The notes: generated by a model not told the origin, from the sequence alone. A stretch of DNA of 64,000 bases from Heliocidaris tuberculata (GCA_025618425.1 CM046846.1:31861409-31925408), one strand, 5' to 3'. Positions 26,421 through 36,173 are shown, numbered from the stretch's first letter. Made by a program: numbers and translations.

Positions 26421-26929
26421 GATGAATACAAATCTCTCCCTGTATGAAATGATATTGCACTTTTCTTGAACCGCCTTTCTTTTATTACTTGGGAACAATC
26501 GTAGAGAAGGGAACATGAATAAATCAATGCTATCTGCGGTTGGGATGAGAAAAGATGGTACGCAGACAGGATGACTAATACAGCGGAGAGTTTTATCCAC
26601 TTTATGCTGGCAATCTTACAGACTGGTAAAAATAGGTCCTACATGAAGTTCTTGCACGTACACCATTTGTCTCTGACATTACAAAAACATAACCGAATCA
26701 AAACAGCAGATTTGATCAAAGTTATAAGGGTTGCTATCTTCACTTTCTTTAAATTTCCCAACAGAGCTTGAAGACAGAGGTAAATCAATTCAATGGTAAC
26801 TTAGTGCAAAACAATTAAATGTGACGCAGACTCCCATATGTTCAGCGATTGTTTTAAACAGTCATTATTTTTAAGGAAAATATTGAGCCACTATAATTAT
26901 GTTTCACGGCACCTACAATGTAAAACATA

Positions 26930-27325
26930 GGGTGTTTTTATACTCCCATTTTTCAGGCCAGAATGAGCCTTTTGTTACACATTCAGTTCAAAACAAGTTT
27001 ACATCCACAGTCATTTTCGTATAATCACTGATTTAAAATGCTGATGTAAAACTAACAAAAAGGTGCTTTTTGAATTGGCTTTTCTAAAAAGACAACACTG
27101 TTTCTGGGAAAGCATAAACACAAACTCATTTGTAAACGTGTTTATATGGCGTCACATAAACCAGTAGTATGCGAGGTGAGGTTTGCGAAACCAGCTGGAG
27201 AGCCCGACTTCGCCTGGAGAAAAGAAGTGTAAACGGTACCCTGTGAAACTGCATTTTAGATGAACGTTTAGATGAACGTTTCATAACGCTCAATCTGCCT
27301 TCGCAAAGAAAGTATAAACACACCC
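26930..27325. mobile_element. 396 bp MITE with GGGTGTTTTTATACT ends
   Basis: Left end GGGTGTTTTTATACTCCC and right end AGTATAAACACACCC, with ATA adjoining both sides. The interior repeats phrases such as GTTTATA and a direct repeat TAGATGAACGTT at ~27256-27281. No coding frame. Superfamily uncertain (TA or ATA target). Confidence 0.65.
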
Positions 27326-27403
27326 ATAGATAGTAGGCATCAGAAGCCTATGCTTGGCCATTCACTTGCAGACATTGTAGACAGAGCTATATGGTAGTGG
27401 ACC

Positions 27404-27872
27404 CTAATTCCGAACACTTTTCACAAAATCAACCATAGCAAATGAAATATTACATGAATATCTGTCAAACTTTCATAATGAATGCTTAAAGTCCTACAGA
27501 AAAAGAAGTTGATGGAATTTGAAAAAGACAATGTAGATTTAATACGATATTCCCTTCTGAGCAAACCCCTTCCCAACGACGCGTCGTTTTGGTCCCTTGA
27601 AAAAGGTACTGTGTTTCCAAACGTGTGAAACCTATGGGAAAAAGACACAACCATGACAACCTACCCCGATTTCGGGCCAACGGGATGAAGACTGGGGGTG
27701 ACGAGAAAGCAGATTATAAGATATTACTTATGTTTTTTGCCTCATTTTATGATCTTCTACCCTGTGTTCTTTGTTTCAATAGTGTGGAGAACATACGCGT
27801 AGTCCCACGCATATGAAAGCCATTTTAGGCGCTTAACTTTACGTGTTCGGTAATACAATGCTGTTCGGAAAT
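27404..27872. mobile_element. Possible MITE with ATTCCGAACA ends
   Basis: TAATTCCGAACAC at the left, and GTGTTCGGTAATA and TGTTCGGAAATA at the right, form short inverted ends around AT-rich DNA without coding capacity. Weak support. Confidence 0.3.
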
Positions 27873-29512
27873 ACAATCCATGACTATACAAGTCTTTCCT
27901 CTTCCTTGGTATACATTCATCATGCACCTGCATCACTGTAATTCAAACATTTTCCTGCCAATGGACAACACTTGCTTGTCATGTCACTGCATTAAAGACT
28001 TGCTAGGTTATTGAATCTCAAGTTAGAATTGGATCAAGCTAAATTGGGATATTTCGAGCACGAGACAAAGACGAACCATGATCGGACTGCATCACCCAGC
28101 GCCATGACGACATACAGTGAACCCATGGAGGAGCATGCTGGGTGCTAGTTAAGACATGATGTCTGCTTTTCACATTGAAAACTTAAACCAAAAACAAAGT
28201 CTACAAACATAATAATTGACAAGAGTACAATTACAAGTTTCAAATATTCCTTCCACAAGACCATCATTGCACAAAACTTACTTGCTATTCAGTCATGACA
28301 GGTCGTACATTAACTACGCACTAACTTGTAATGTAAGAGTCATTTCAAAGTTAACATAGTCAAAAACAAGGGGCTACGGCTACATTCTTAATGAAATAAT
28401 TGTTGAAATATTGGGGTTATTCTGAATTTTAGAAGGTCGTATTCTCGAAGACCCATCTGGAGGCCCATTTTCAAAAAAACAATTCCAAGAAAAGACACGT
28501 CACTCATTTTATTATTACTTGTACGCATATGATATTCTAAATGTGAACAGGTCTGTAACACATTCCCCGACTCCCTTTTCAGCCAGTTGCTCCAGTCGCC
28601 CTTTCCCGCCGGGACTGACCGCGGAGGGAGACAGGGTTAGTTTAAAGGTACATATAGGAAGGAGCAGTTTGTCAAATGAAATCAAAAGGATTGATTTTCC
28701 TTTTAAATGGCACCAAGATTGCTTGAAATTAAATCATTGTCCAGATAAAGTTTCAAAATCACCCAATGAAACATCTGCTTGTGGTCTCATGAAGAACTTT
28801 TAGTCTCATCAAAGCAGATTCAATATTTTTTCATTTCTTGAAAATCAACAGTTCACAAATATTGTGTTGATATCTACACAGACTACAGGTACATCCTAAA
28901 CTACTTGTCTTTATGAAATACTTCTTTCATCTACAAATCAACTCATCCCATATATTTTCCATGTTATTTGTCAAGTGCTCATGGGAAGTCTGTGTATTAC
29001 CTCTATATTGTTTACTTTTGAAAAACGTGACAGAAATAAATCAATATGAATATATGTGAAAGGGTCAGGGAGTTCAAAGGCTTCAAGAATGGCACAGGTT
29101 GACTTTATAAATGCTACATTTTGTCACAATCCTACCCTCTTTGTTTACACTATACGTTTTGATATTTTTGGACACACACAAACAAGATGGAAACAAATGT
29201 AAGGTCTCTTTTTCCTTGACATGCATAAACCTCTGAATATACCAGAAGGAGCTGTTCATTCATTCTTTAATATCTCTACTAGTTTAATGAGCGATATACT
29301 GTGATTTTGATCCACGAGCAGAAACTAGCAATCCATAGAGCACATGTGCACTAATCATCCATAAACACAAAAATACATCCGATTCATTGAGAGAAACCTT
29401 CCAATTTCCCCCTATTCCCACCCACTATTTCTATTCTTTGCCTCGTTCACTGATAACTGCTGCCCACTGTAGGAACGGGGTCGATGCCATCAATGAACTC
29501 TCAGAACAAATG

Positions 29513-29727
29513 GATTAGGATGTTCAGTAGTGAACACCATATCTACGAAGTAGCCATACTTACCTATACCCTAATTGCTATTCGATTGCCCTGCTCGAAT
29601 ACACCGGCAAAAAACCTTCTCTAAAAGAGAAGGGTCTGCAAAAGCAGACTACCGCCCCGCGCGATACAGCGGGCAACCCCGCTGCCCGCTATAAAACCCC
29701 TCTTTGCGCGGGCTACTTCCTCTTTCT
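29513..29727 (-). repeat. DIRS right (3') inverted terminal repeat
   Basis: Positions 29553-29727 match the left repeat in inverse orientation without a visible mismatch. The outer extension (29513-29552) is unique to this end and is longer than on the left. Three stem-loops lie in a row: 29615-29633 (8 bp stem CCTTCTCT, AAA loop), 29634-29649 (GTCTGC stem, AAAA loop) and 29668-29690 (AGCGGGCA stem). Read on the minus strand, the first hairpin is followed by T6. Confidence 0.93.
29690..29696 (+). promoter_or_regulatory. Mirror-image TATA box in the right DIRS terminal repeat
   Basis: Because the terminal repeats are inverted, the same TATAAAA and pyrimidine tract point rightwards here. If active, it would drive antisense RNA into the ICR and ORF3. 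No evidence of activity is visible from sequence. Confidence 0.4.
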
Positions 29728-29767
29728 GACGGCGAGCAAGCCCGGATTAAGGGGAGGCGGGAGGGTC

Positions 29768-29864
29768 GTATAGGTAAGTATGGCTACTTCGTAGATATGG
29801 TGTTCACTACTGAACATCCTAATCTACGTCAGATACGCCATACTTACCTATACCCTAATTGCTA
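29768..29864 (-). repeat. DIRS internal complementary region (ICR)
   Basis: Positions 29768-29824 (57 bp) are the inverse complement of the right outer end 29513-29569. Positions 29821-29864 (44 bp) are the inverse complement of the left outer end 35492-35535. The two halves share AATC at 29821-29824, exactly the four bases found at both element edges. In the accepted DIRS model the ICR templates the joining of the two ends into a circle, and this sequence is what that model predicts. Confidence 0.92.
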
Positions 29865-30034
29865 GATTACCACGGACAAAGAGCATAGGGAGGCGGGTAA
29901 CATAAAAAGAGATCAAACCACACCTAATGTATACAACCTCCCTCAGGGAATACCTGAGCTCCCGAAAATGAAATTGTCAAGCGAACAATTTTAAACATGC
30001 GCCAAGTTGTGATCCACTCAGTGCCTACCTGGTC

Positions 30035-31063
30035 CTAGTGCTGCGAACAGGATAAGGTTGCCCTCGCAAAACTAGTGTCTTGTCCAAGAACATCGGAAAG
30101 GTAACATGATATGAATGTGTTAGAATTGGACCAGTAAGCTGCTTTTAGGATATCTTCTATTGGTACCCCCCTAAAAAGGGCCCAAGAAGCTGCTACGCCT
30201 CTTGTGTCATGGGCTCTGACCCCTTGTTGTAAGATCGCAGAATTACCAGCAGATTGAATTGCCTGAACGATCCAACGAGATATTGAGTCAGGAGAGACAG
30301 CCTTGTGAGGAGGATTGAAACTGACAAAGAGCTGTTCTGAAGAGCGAATTCCCTTAGTTCTATCGAGGTACCATTTTAAAGCCCTCACAGGACACCAGAG
30401 TTTATCTTCCCTTATGGTTGACAATGAACTAATGGATGGAAGAACAATCTCCATGGGTTGAGAGGATTCTCTTTGGTTCTTAGCTAAGAATCTACCATGA
30501 GGGATTAGCCTAACTCTGTTTTTCTCCCAACGAATATGCCCCGGGGCTGTGGTCAGTGCATGAACAGAACTACGCCTCTGACCTGAGGCTGCAGAGAGAA
30601 GAAAAACAGTTTTTATGGTAAGATCTCTCAGTGACGATTCGTGCATTGGCTCAAAAGGAGCAGTACTTAGAGCTTGAAGGACCTGGGGAAGACTCCAGGC
30701 TGGGGAAAGAAGTCTCCTACTCGGCCTGTTGAGGAAAAAGGACTTCATTAGTCTTGAAAGAAAAACAGAAGAGGAAACAGATTCGCCGTTGTTAAACCCT
30801 TCATGTAAAACTGAAATGGCGGACCTGTAACCCCGAATTGTATTAATTGCCAGATTCTTGTCATATAAGGAGATAAGGAAATCAGCAATCTCACCTATAG
30901 AGGCCTTGTATGGATCAGTCTCAGCCTCCCCGCACCATCTAACGTAGTGAGCGAGTCTTGAGTTATAGGTGGATCGTGTTGAGGATCGTAGGCATTCCGT
31001 CGTGAGATTGGCAGCCCTTTCAGAAAGTCCTGCCTTAATTGCGGCTGCCCTGTAACTGGCCAT
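30035..31063 (-). CDS. DIRS element ORF3, tyrosine recombinase
   Basis: This enzyme inserts the circular DNA intermediate into the genome through a covalent 3'-phosphotyrosine link. From the Met at 31063 the frame gives 342 residues. An N-terminal SAM-like core-binding region (SSTRSTYNSRLAHYVRWC, then NTIRGYRSAISVLHEG) is followed by the catalytic domain: first Arg in GQRRSSVHAL (163/164), HDTR (His 285, Arg 288), Trp 311 in AAYW replacing the second His, and nucleophile Tyr 321 in FISCYL. The spacing and the H-x-x-R/W/Y set are complete, so the enzyme looks functional. The same frame stays open upstream to 32893 (952 codons), overlapping ORF2. That upstream part lacks recombinase motifs, so I take the Met at 31063 or a nearby codon as the likely start. 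ORF3 is in the same frame as ORF1. Confidence 0.93.
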   Translation of the reverse strand: MASYRAAAIKAGLSERAANLTTECLRSSTRSTYNSRLAHYVRWCGEAETDPYKASIGEIADFLISLYDKNLAINTIRGYRSAISVLHEGFNNGESVSSSVFLSRLMKSFFLNRPSRRLLSPAWSLPQVLQALSTAPFEPMHESSLRDLTIKTVFLLSAASGQRRSSVHALTTAPGHIRWEKNRVRLIPHGRFLAKNQRESSQPMEIVLPSISSLSTIREDKLWCPVRALKWYLDRTKGIRSSEQLFVSFNPPHKAVSPDSISRWIVQAIQSAGNSAILQQGVRAHDTRGVAASWALFRGVPIEDILKAAYWSNSNTFISCYLSDVLGQDTSFARATLSCSQH

Positions 31064-33024
31064 AGTGTAATCCTCAGCGTGTGAGGGTTGGGGTAGTAAT
31101 GTTTGGTTCCAGGTTGACTTAGAATGTCCTGCCTGTCTGGCAGAGTCACAGGATTGTCCCAGAGAAGGCTTACAAGCGTGGGAAACCAAGGACGACGAGG
31201 CCACCATGGTGCAATCAGGAGTATGGTCGCCCCCTCTCTTTCGACCTTTTGAAGTACTCTGGGGATAATGGAGAACGGAGGGAAGGCATACCCGAGCACA
31301 TTCCTCCATGGAATTGAGAAGGCATCCGTTGTTATTGCCAGTGGATCCCTGTGTTTGGTGCAGTATGTTTGAATTTGCTTGTTGAGCGTCGACGCAAATA
31401 GGTCTATCTGGGGTTGACCGAATTGATTGAATATTTGCCTGGCTACGTTTGGGTGAAGCATCCATTCTGATGGGAGATATTGTCCCCTGGATAGAAAGTC
31501 CGCTATGTGGTTCTCCTTTCCCGGAATGTAAGACGCTATGACGTGAATGTTGCGGCTGTGGCACCAGGTTAGAATGTCTAACGTCAATCTGCAAAGGGCT
31601 CTTGAGCGTGTCCCCCCTTCTCTGTTCAGATAGGTCACCACCGTTTTGTTGTCTGACTTCAACAAGACACATTTCCCCACAATATGAGCTCGAAAATGTC
31701 GTAGAGCAAATTGCACTGCCAGCATCTCCAGTTTGTTGATGTGATATTTCCTCTCCTGTGCATTCCAGGTCCCCCTGATGTGGCTCGAATGCAGGACTGC
31801 ACCCCAGCCTTGCTTGGATGCATCTGTCAGAATTACTACAGATGGCTGAGGGTTCTGGAATGGTTTCCCCGATTGCAGAACGGAGGGGAGAAGCCACCAC
31901 TGAATTGCTTCCCCAGCTTCTGGTGTCAGTGGGATCTGTATCTTCTTCGCCTTCATGGGGTAGCGGTAGAATCTGAGCAGGTGTAACTGAAGTACCCTCA
32001 TCCTCAGCCTGCAGTGAGGGACTGTGTCCACTAGGCTTGCAAGGAGGCCCAGGAAGATCTGCCAAGCTTTTGCTGTTGAATATTGGTTGGTTAGGAGCTG
32101 TTCTGCCACTTCCCGTGTCCTGTGGATACGATGGGGAAGTGGGGCTGCCACCTGACGTGTAATGTCTATAGATGCCCCAAGGAAATCCGGAGTCTGAGTG
32201 GGGGTCAACTTTGACTTTTCCCAGTTGATGAGAAAGCCTAGGCTTGTTACAAGGGAGATTGTGATAGCCAGGTGTCTGCGGAGAGTCTCCCGTGAGGGGG
32301 CGAGGATCAGCCAGTCGTCCAGGTAACAGAAAACTTTTACGCCCCTTCTCCTCAGCTCTGCTGCGACTACCCTTATCAACCTTGTAAAGATACGTGGGGC
32401 AGTGCGGAGTCCAAAAGGGAGGGCTTGATACTGATAAGTCTTCGCCCCCACGGCAAAGCCAAGAAGATGCTGTGTTGACTTTGCTATGGGGACGTGAAGA
32501 TATGCATCTGTTAAGTCTATGGAGGCTGCCCATTCGTTGGGCCGAATTAGAGGTAGGATTCTGGAAAGACATTCCATCTTGAAGGGTTTGTTTTCGATAA
32601 AGTTGTTTAGTTTCTTTAGGTTTAAGATCATTCTGAATTTCCCAGACCGCTTTAAAGTAAGGAAGATATTTGAAAGGACGAGATTCCGATTGGCGTGTAC
32701 CTGGCGAATTGCTTGTTTTAGTTCCAGTTCTTTGATTTCTCTGAACACGGCTTTCCTTTTTTCTAATGACAGAGGGGGAATTGTGATGCTTCTCAGTTGA
32801 TTGTATGAGGTGCGATAGTTTGGGTCGATCTCGATATGGTATCCCCGGCGAACTATTTTTAGAACGAACTGGTCTGTTGTTATGGCTTCCCAATTGTTTG
32901 CGAAGAATTGAAGTCTTCCTCCTACTGGGATATTTGGTGAAAGCGGTCTGGTCAAGGAGTCAAAATTGCTGCCGATTTGGGGAGGAGCGGTGCTGTGACT
33001 TGGAGAAGAGCTTATTTTGGCCAC
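30895..33024 (-). CDS. DIRS element ORF2, reverse transcriptase-RNase H
   Basis: A 709-residue polyprotein that copies element RNA into DNA and degrades the RNA template. The RT palm carries SIDLTDAYLHVPI (catalytic Asp near residue 170), LPFGLRTAPRIF (203-213) and the active-site YLDD at 234-237. RNase H follows with TDAS (Asp 401), KLEM (Glu 433), SDNK (Asp 458) and HIADFLSRG (Asp 509), so all four acidic residues are present. A further block near residues 535-625 (DLFAS, then FPPFSIIPRVL, LLIAPWWPRRPW) matches the region following RNase H in DIRS elements that has been described as methyltransferase-like; I see no clear catalytic motif for that. There is no aspartic protease and no DDE integrase, which is normal for DIRS. 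The start at 33024 lies inside ORF1, and the end overlaps ORF3 by 169 bp. Confidence 0.93.
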   Translation of the reverse strand: MAKISSSPSHSTAPPQIGSNFDSLTRPLSPNIPVGGRLQFFANNWEAITTDQFVLKIVRRGYHIEIDPNYRTSYNQLRSITIPPLSLEKRKAVFREIKELELKQAIRQVHANRNLVLSNIFLTLKRSGKFRMILNLKKLNNFIENKPFKMECLSRILPLIRPNEWAASIDLTDAYLHVPIAKSTQHLLGFAVGAKTYQYQALPFGLRTAPRIFTRLIRVVAAELRRRGVKVFCYLDDWLILAPSRETLRRHLAITISLVTSLGFLINWEKSKLTPTQTPDFLGASIDITRQVAAPLPHRIHRTREVAEQLLTNQYSTAKAWQIFLGLLASLVDTVPHCRLRMRVLQLHLLRFYRYPMKAKKIQIPLTPEAGEAIQWWLLPSVLQSGKPFQNPQPSVVILTDASKQGWGAVLHSSHIRGTWNAQERKYHINKLEMLAVQFALRHFRAHIVGKCVLLKSDNKTVVTYLNREGGTRSRALCRLTLDILTWCHSRNIHVIASYIPGKENHIADFLSRGQYLPSEWMLHPNVARQIFNQFGQPQIDLFASTLNKQIQTYCTKHRDPLAITTDAFSIPWRNVLGYAFPPFSIIPRVLQKVEREGATILLIAPWWPRRPWFPTLVSLLWDNPVTLPDRQDILSQPGTKHYYPNPHTLRITLWPVTGQPQLRQDFLKGLPISRRNAYDPQHDPPITQDSLTTLDGAGRLRLIHTRPL

Positions 33025-35179
33025 GAAAAAACCTCTGGCCGCCCTGTTTCCTTTGTGGTTTCTTTTCCCTGTCTCTCTGGAACTGGGGGGAACGACGTCG
33101 TGTTTCCTGAGGGGGGGCTTGCTGGCGTGAACGGGAGCGTGATTGATGAGGGGAGGTGTGTGAAGACAGTTTGAATACCGTCTTGTCTGCGGTGGACGAG
33201 GCAGAGATAGAAGACTCTAATACCTCCTGAAGGCGGCCATCGAAGAGGTCCTCCCCGCAGGCCGGCAGTTTTTCAAGCATTCGTGTGGCCTCCCGTTCAA
33301 TATGAAGCTGCTCAAGCAAGTAAGAGCGTCTAGCCCTTGTGCATATTATCGCTGTCCTAGTGGCCTGTTCAAATTGCAAGTCAGATATTTTCATAAGGCT
33401 GTCCCAGATATTCTTGCGATCCTCTGGAGATATGCCCAGTCGCTCGGCCTCACGAAAAGCAGTCAGGAGGTAGGATTGATAGGTGGCCAACCTCATAGAT
33501 GCTCTGGCTGCCTGGTCCACTGAGGCTAGGTTGCCATCCATTACCTTGAATTTGCGTGATCTTAGGGGATTCTGCCAGTAGGAGGATCGTTTGGCTTTAG
33601 CATCCCCCACCCGTCGGGCGGCCTCAGGGACTACAGGACTTTTAAAGTATTTCTTAAAATCCTTATCATCAAAGTGAAAGTTTCTACCCACCTCTTTACT
33701 CGTTGGCCTTATGTAGGTACCTTTGCCATTGAGATATTGGATGCAAGATGAGAAGGGCTTGTCCAACTTCACTGCACATGTTTTCTTGGGGGGTCTACCC
33801 AGTTCAGAGTCTATGCAGAAAATTGGTTTGGAGTCAAGATCAGTTTGATTACTATCGGCCTTAAGTTGAGGGCAGTATTTCGTAATTAGTTCGGCCGGTG
33901 GCATGGACAGTCTGGCTTTGTCACTTGTCTCCCTGTCTTGGAATCTGTCGCTGGATTCGGGGAGGGAAGAGAGGTCCACACTCCTTACACTACCCTCCCG
34001 TTCAGAATATCCGAGATCAACAGTCACTCTTTCAGAGTCTGAACTTGTAGATAACTTCGACAGCATTGAGTCTTTCCATTTCCTTTTCCTCGAGGCAATT
34101 GGACGATGATATCCATACTCAGAGTCGGATTCCTCTTGAATGAGGATGGAGGGCGCATCGTGACCCCCACGCGATCGCTGGGGGCTCGGGCTACGCCCCC
34201 GAGTGTGAGTTACTGTTGGCTTCCGGGTCCTCGGCCGAGAGGGTCTGGCCGGTTCTTCCGGGCTCCCGAGCGGGTCGCCGACCGTCCGAACGCCGGGTTC
34301 GTCGGGCTGGGTAGAGGTATGTGCCGCTGGAGTCGGAGCAGCATAATTTCCAGCGGTAGGTTGGTTTAAGCATTTTTGCATTGTTTGTGCTGCCTGAAAC
34401 ATCTGAATAAACCATGACGCCGTAGATATGGGATCGTGATTTTGTAAATCCTGCGATGCAACGGCAATCGGGGGAGCACGCCCCGAAGACGAATCAGATT
34501 TAGCTGTCATTCTGTCGTCCATGTTTACGGTTGTGGAAAATTCCCGACTCTCGTAGTTAGCCTCGTTGCAAGGCGTTCGAGGTTTATTACCACTTTTAGT
34601 GTTAGCCGAGCAGTTCTTCTTTTTTCCCACTGTTTTTACCTTTTTAGGGGCTGGTGGAGGGAGAAGCAGAGTTTCTATCCCATCTACGGTACCGACTCTG
34701 GCTATGGGAGTTACCGTCGTACCGGCTGGGAGGGGGTGGAGGGGGCTATCGTGTCCCACATATTCCCTTTCTGACGGGACCTTCTCCCGAGGGTTCTTCG
34801 ATTTATCCTTCACAGGGATTTTGATACCTCCGTGATTTTTGTCTTTGTCATTTTCAGGGGTTTGGGGGCCTCCCTGATTCCTTTCTTTGTCATGAACGGG
34901 GATTTTATGACCTCCGTTTATATTTCTTTGTTTCTCGTGAATGGGGATTTTGAGACCTCCGTTAATTTTTTGTTTCTCAACGGGGATTTTATGACCTCCG
35001 TTTTTTCTTTCATCATCGACGGGGATTTTAAGACCTCCGTCATTTCTCTCGTGCTCAACGGGGATTTTGAGACCTCCGCTTTTACTGAGCTTGTGCTTGA
35101 CGATGGGTTCATCAACTCCGTCCCTCGATTCGTCCTTTGATTTCCGTTTTCGTGATTCCTCATTCTGAGAACGCGGCAT
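32960..35179 (-). CDS. DIRS element ORF1, Gag-like protein
   Basis: A 739-residue frame, first in the element, starting about 165 bases after the left terminal repeat. It has no recognisable enzyme motif. Its place, basic low-complexity ends and lysine/arginine/serine richness fit the structural (Gag-like) protein of DIRS elements. The N-terminal part (residues 35-130) holds about seven copies of a 13-15 residue repeat built on GGLKIPV or GGHKIPV separated by charged spacers. An Arg/Ser-rich patch (RGRSPSPQRSRGG) lies in the middle. A more conserved-looking helical region follows (FREAERLGISPEDRKNIWDS, then AIICTRARRSYLLEQL). The C-terminal tail is strongly basic and glutamine-rich. No zinc knuckle is seen. 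It overlaps the RT frame by 65 bp in a different frame, so RT is made by frameshift, re-initiation or a separate transcript. Confidence 0.8.
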   Translation of the reverse strand: MPRSQNEESRKRKSKDESRDGVDEPIVKHKLSKSGGLKIPVEHERNDGGLKIPVDDERKNGGHKIPVEKQKINGGLKIPIHEKQRNINGGHKIPVHDKERNQGGPQTPENDKDKNHGGIKIPVKDKSKNPREKVPSEREYVGHDSPLHPLPAGTTVTPIARVGTVDGIETLLLPPPAPKKVKTVGKKKNCSANTKSGNKPRTPCNEANYESREFSTTVNMDDRMTAKSDSSSGRAPPIAVASQDLQNHDPISTASWFIQMFQAAQTMQKCLNQPTAGNYAAPTPAAHTSTQPDEPGVRTVGDPLGSPEEPARPSRPRTRKPTVTHTRGRSPSPQRSRGGHDAPSILIQEESDSEYGYHRPIASRKRKWKDSMLSKLSTSSDSERVTVDLGYSEREGSVRSVDLSSLPESSDRFQDRETSDKARLSMPPAELITKYCPQLKADSNQTDLDSKPIFCIDSELGRPPKKTCAVKLDKPFSSCIQYLNGKGTYIRPTSKEVGRNFHFDDKDFKKYFKSPVVPEAARRVGDAKAKRSSYWQNPLRSRKFKVMDGNLASVDQAARASMRLATYQSYLLTAFREAERLGISPEDRKNIWDSLMKISDLQFEQATRTAIICTRARRSYLLEQLHIEREATRMLEKLPACGEDLFDGRLQEVLESSISASSTADKTVFKLSSHTSPHQSRSRSRQQAPPQETRRRSPQFQRDREKKPQRKQGGQRFFRGQNKLFSKSQHRSSPNRQQF
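34790..35077 (-). repeat. Degenerate minisatellite coding the Gag-like N-terminal repeats
   Basis: About seven units of 39-45 bp, each containing a variant of GGGGATTTT(A/G)AGACCTCCG on the plus strand, encode the GG(L/H)KIPV peptide repeats of ORF1 (residues 35-130). Unit length is always a multiple of three, so the frame is kept. Confidence 0.8.
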
Positions 35180-35344
35180 GATGAATTATTCCTGAACCAT
35201 CCGCTGATCACAAAAATGTTAGAAATATATATAGTAACTATAAGTAGCAATCTGTCGTCGAAGGATTGGAAAATCATCGGTGTACACGTGTACAAAGTTA
35301 AGAGCAGAAGCGCCTTGAACCTTTACGGTTTGAGCGCCGGCAAA

Positions 35345-35535
35345 AGAAAGAGGAAGTAGCCCGCGCAAAGAGGGGTTTTATAGCGGGCAGCGGGGTTGCC
35401 CGCTGTATCGCGCGGGGCGGTAGTCTGCTTTTGCAGACCCTTCTCTTTTAGAGAAGGTTTTTTGCCGGTGTATTCGAGCAGGGCAATCGAATAGCAATTA
35501 GGGTATAGGTAAGTATGGCGTATCTGACGTAGATT
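35345..35535 (-). repeat. DIRS left (5') inverted terminal repeat
   Basis: Positions 35345-35519 are the exact inverted copy of 29553-29727 over 175 bp. The outer 16 bases (35520-35535) are specific to this end and are copied, complemented, in the internal complementary region. The repeat holds the TATA box and three short stem-loops. Confidence 0.93.
35376..35382 (-). promoter_or_regulatory. TATA box of the DIRS element
   Basis: CTATAAAA on the minus strand inside the left terminal repeat, with a pyrimidine-rich CTACTTCCTCTTTCT about 20-30 bases downstream that could be the start site. This would give a leader of about 165 bases before the ORF1 Met at 35179. It is an inference from position and sequence. 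Confidence 0.6.
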
Positions 35536-36173
35536 TACTTTGCGTCAGGCATGAAGAGAGGGATGTATTTCATCACAGGAAACACACGTTGTTAATTTCC
35601 ACCGGGCAATAAAAACGAGCTCTCAAAGAATAAGGCGATAACCTAATAAATTTCATAAGGATTTGAGAAGATTTCTACTGTAAAAGTTGTTTTGGTCACA
35701 AGCTGCTTTCAGAGTGTTTCAAGCAATCTAGCAATCAAACCATGATTCGTTCTTTCTGTTTGCAGTGGACATTACTTATCAAACCATATAAGGCTCATTC
35801 ACATACAAAGCAATTAGCGCGATTCAACAACTGATCTTTGGACATTAATCGGTATTTCACTTGTTTTAGTGTGTGAACAAAATAAATCTCACCGATCAAT
35901 GAGATTCTGATCACAGTTCAAAACTCACTGATAATGTTTTGTTCATTTGTTGTTTTGTTTTAATTTTTGGTTTTGTACATAATGTGATTATTTGCAATGG
36001 ACCTTGTGTTCAGAGTCTTCAGACCACTCCTTTTTACAACCAAGGTCAAGGAAGCAAGATGAGTAAATAGGAATTTTTCATTTCTCCCATGTATGAAAAG
36101 GCTTAAAAAAGGGTGATATTTGAATTGTGATTAACATCTCCCACCTCAGTCACACCAACAAGACCAACAACAG

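Larger units (their letters stand above)
29513..35535 (-). mobile_element. Complete DIRS-like tyrosine-recombinase retrotransposon
   Basis: A 6.0 kb element read on the minus strand, so its 5' end is at 35535. Order: left inverted terminal repeat, Gag-like frame, RT/RNase H frame, tyrosine-recombinase frame, internal complementary region, right inverted terminal repeat. This is the diagnostic layout of DIRS1-like elements, which are thought to replicate through a circular DNA made from the internal complementary region and to integrate with a tyrosine recombinase, without an integrase and without target duplication. All three frames are open, and the terminal repeats match base for base over 175 bp by eye. 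The outermost bases read GATT on the plus strand at both edges (29513-29516 and 35532-35535). The flanks suggest an empty site with a single GATT. It lies in an intron, in the same orientation as the host gene. Confidence 0.95.

Noticed and set aside
30035..32893. A single 952-residue recombinase protein
   Set aside because: Only the last ~342 residues show recombinase motifs; the rest overlaps the RT frame and looks like alternate-frame translation.
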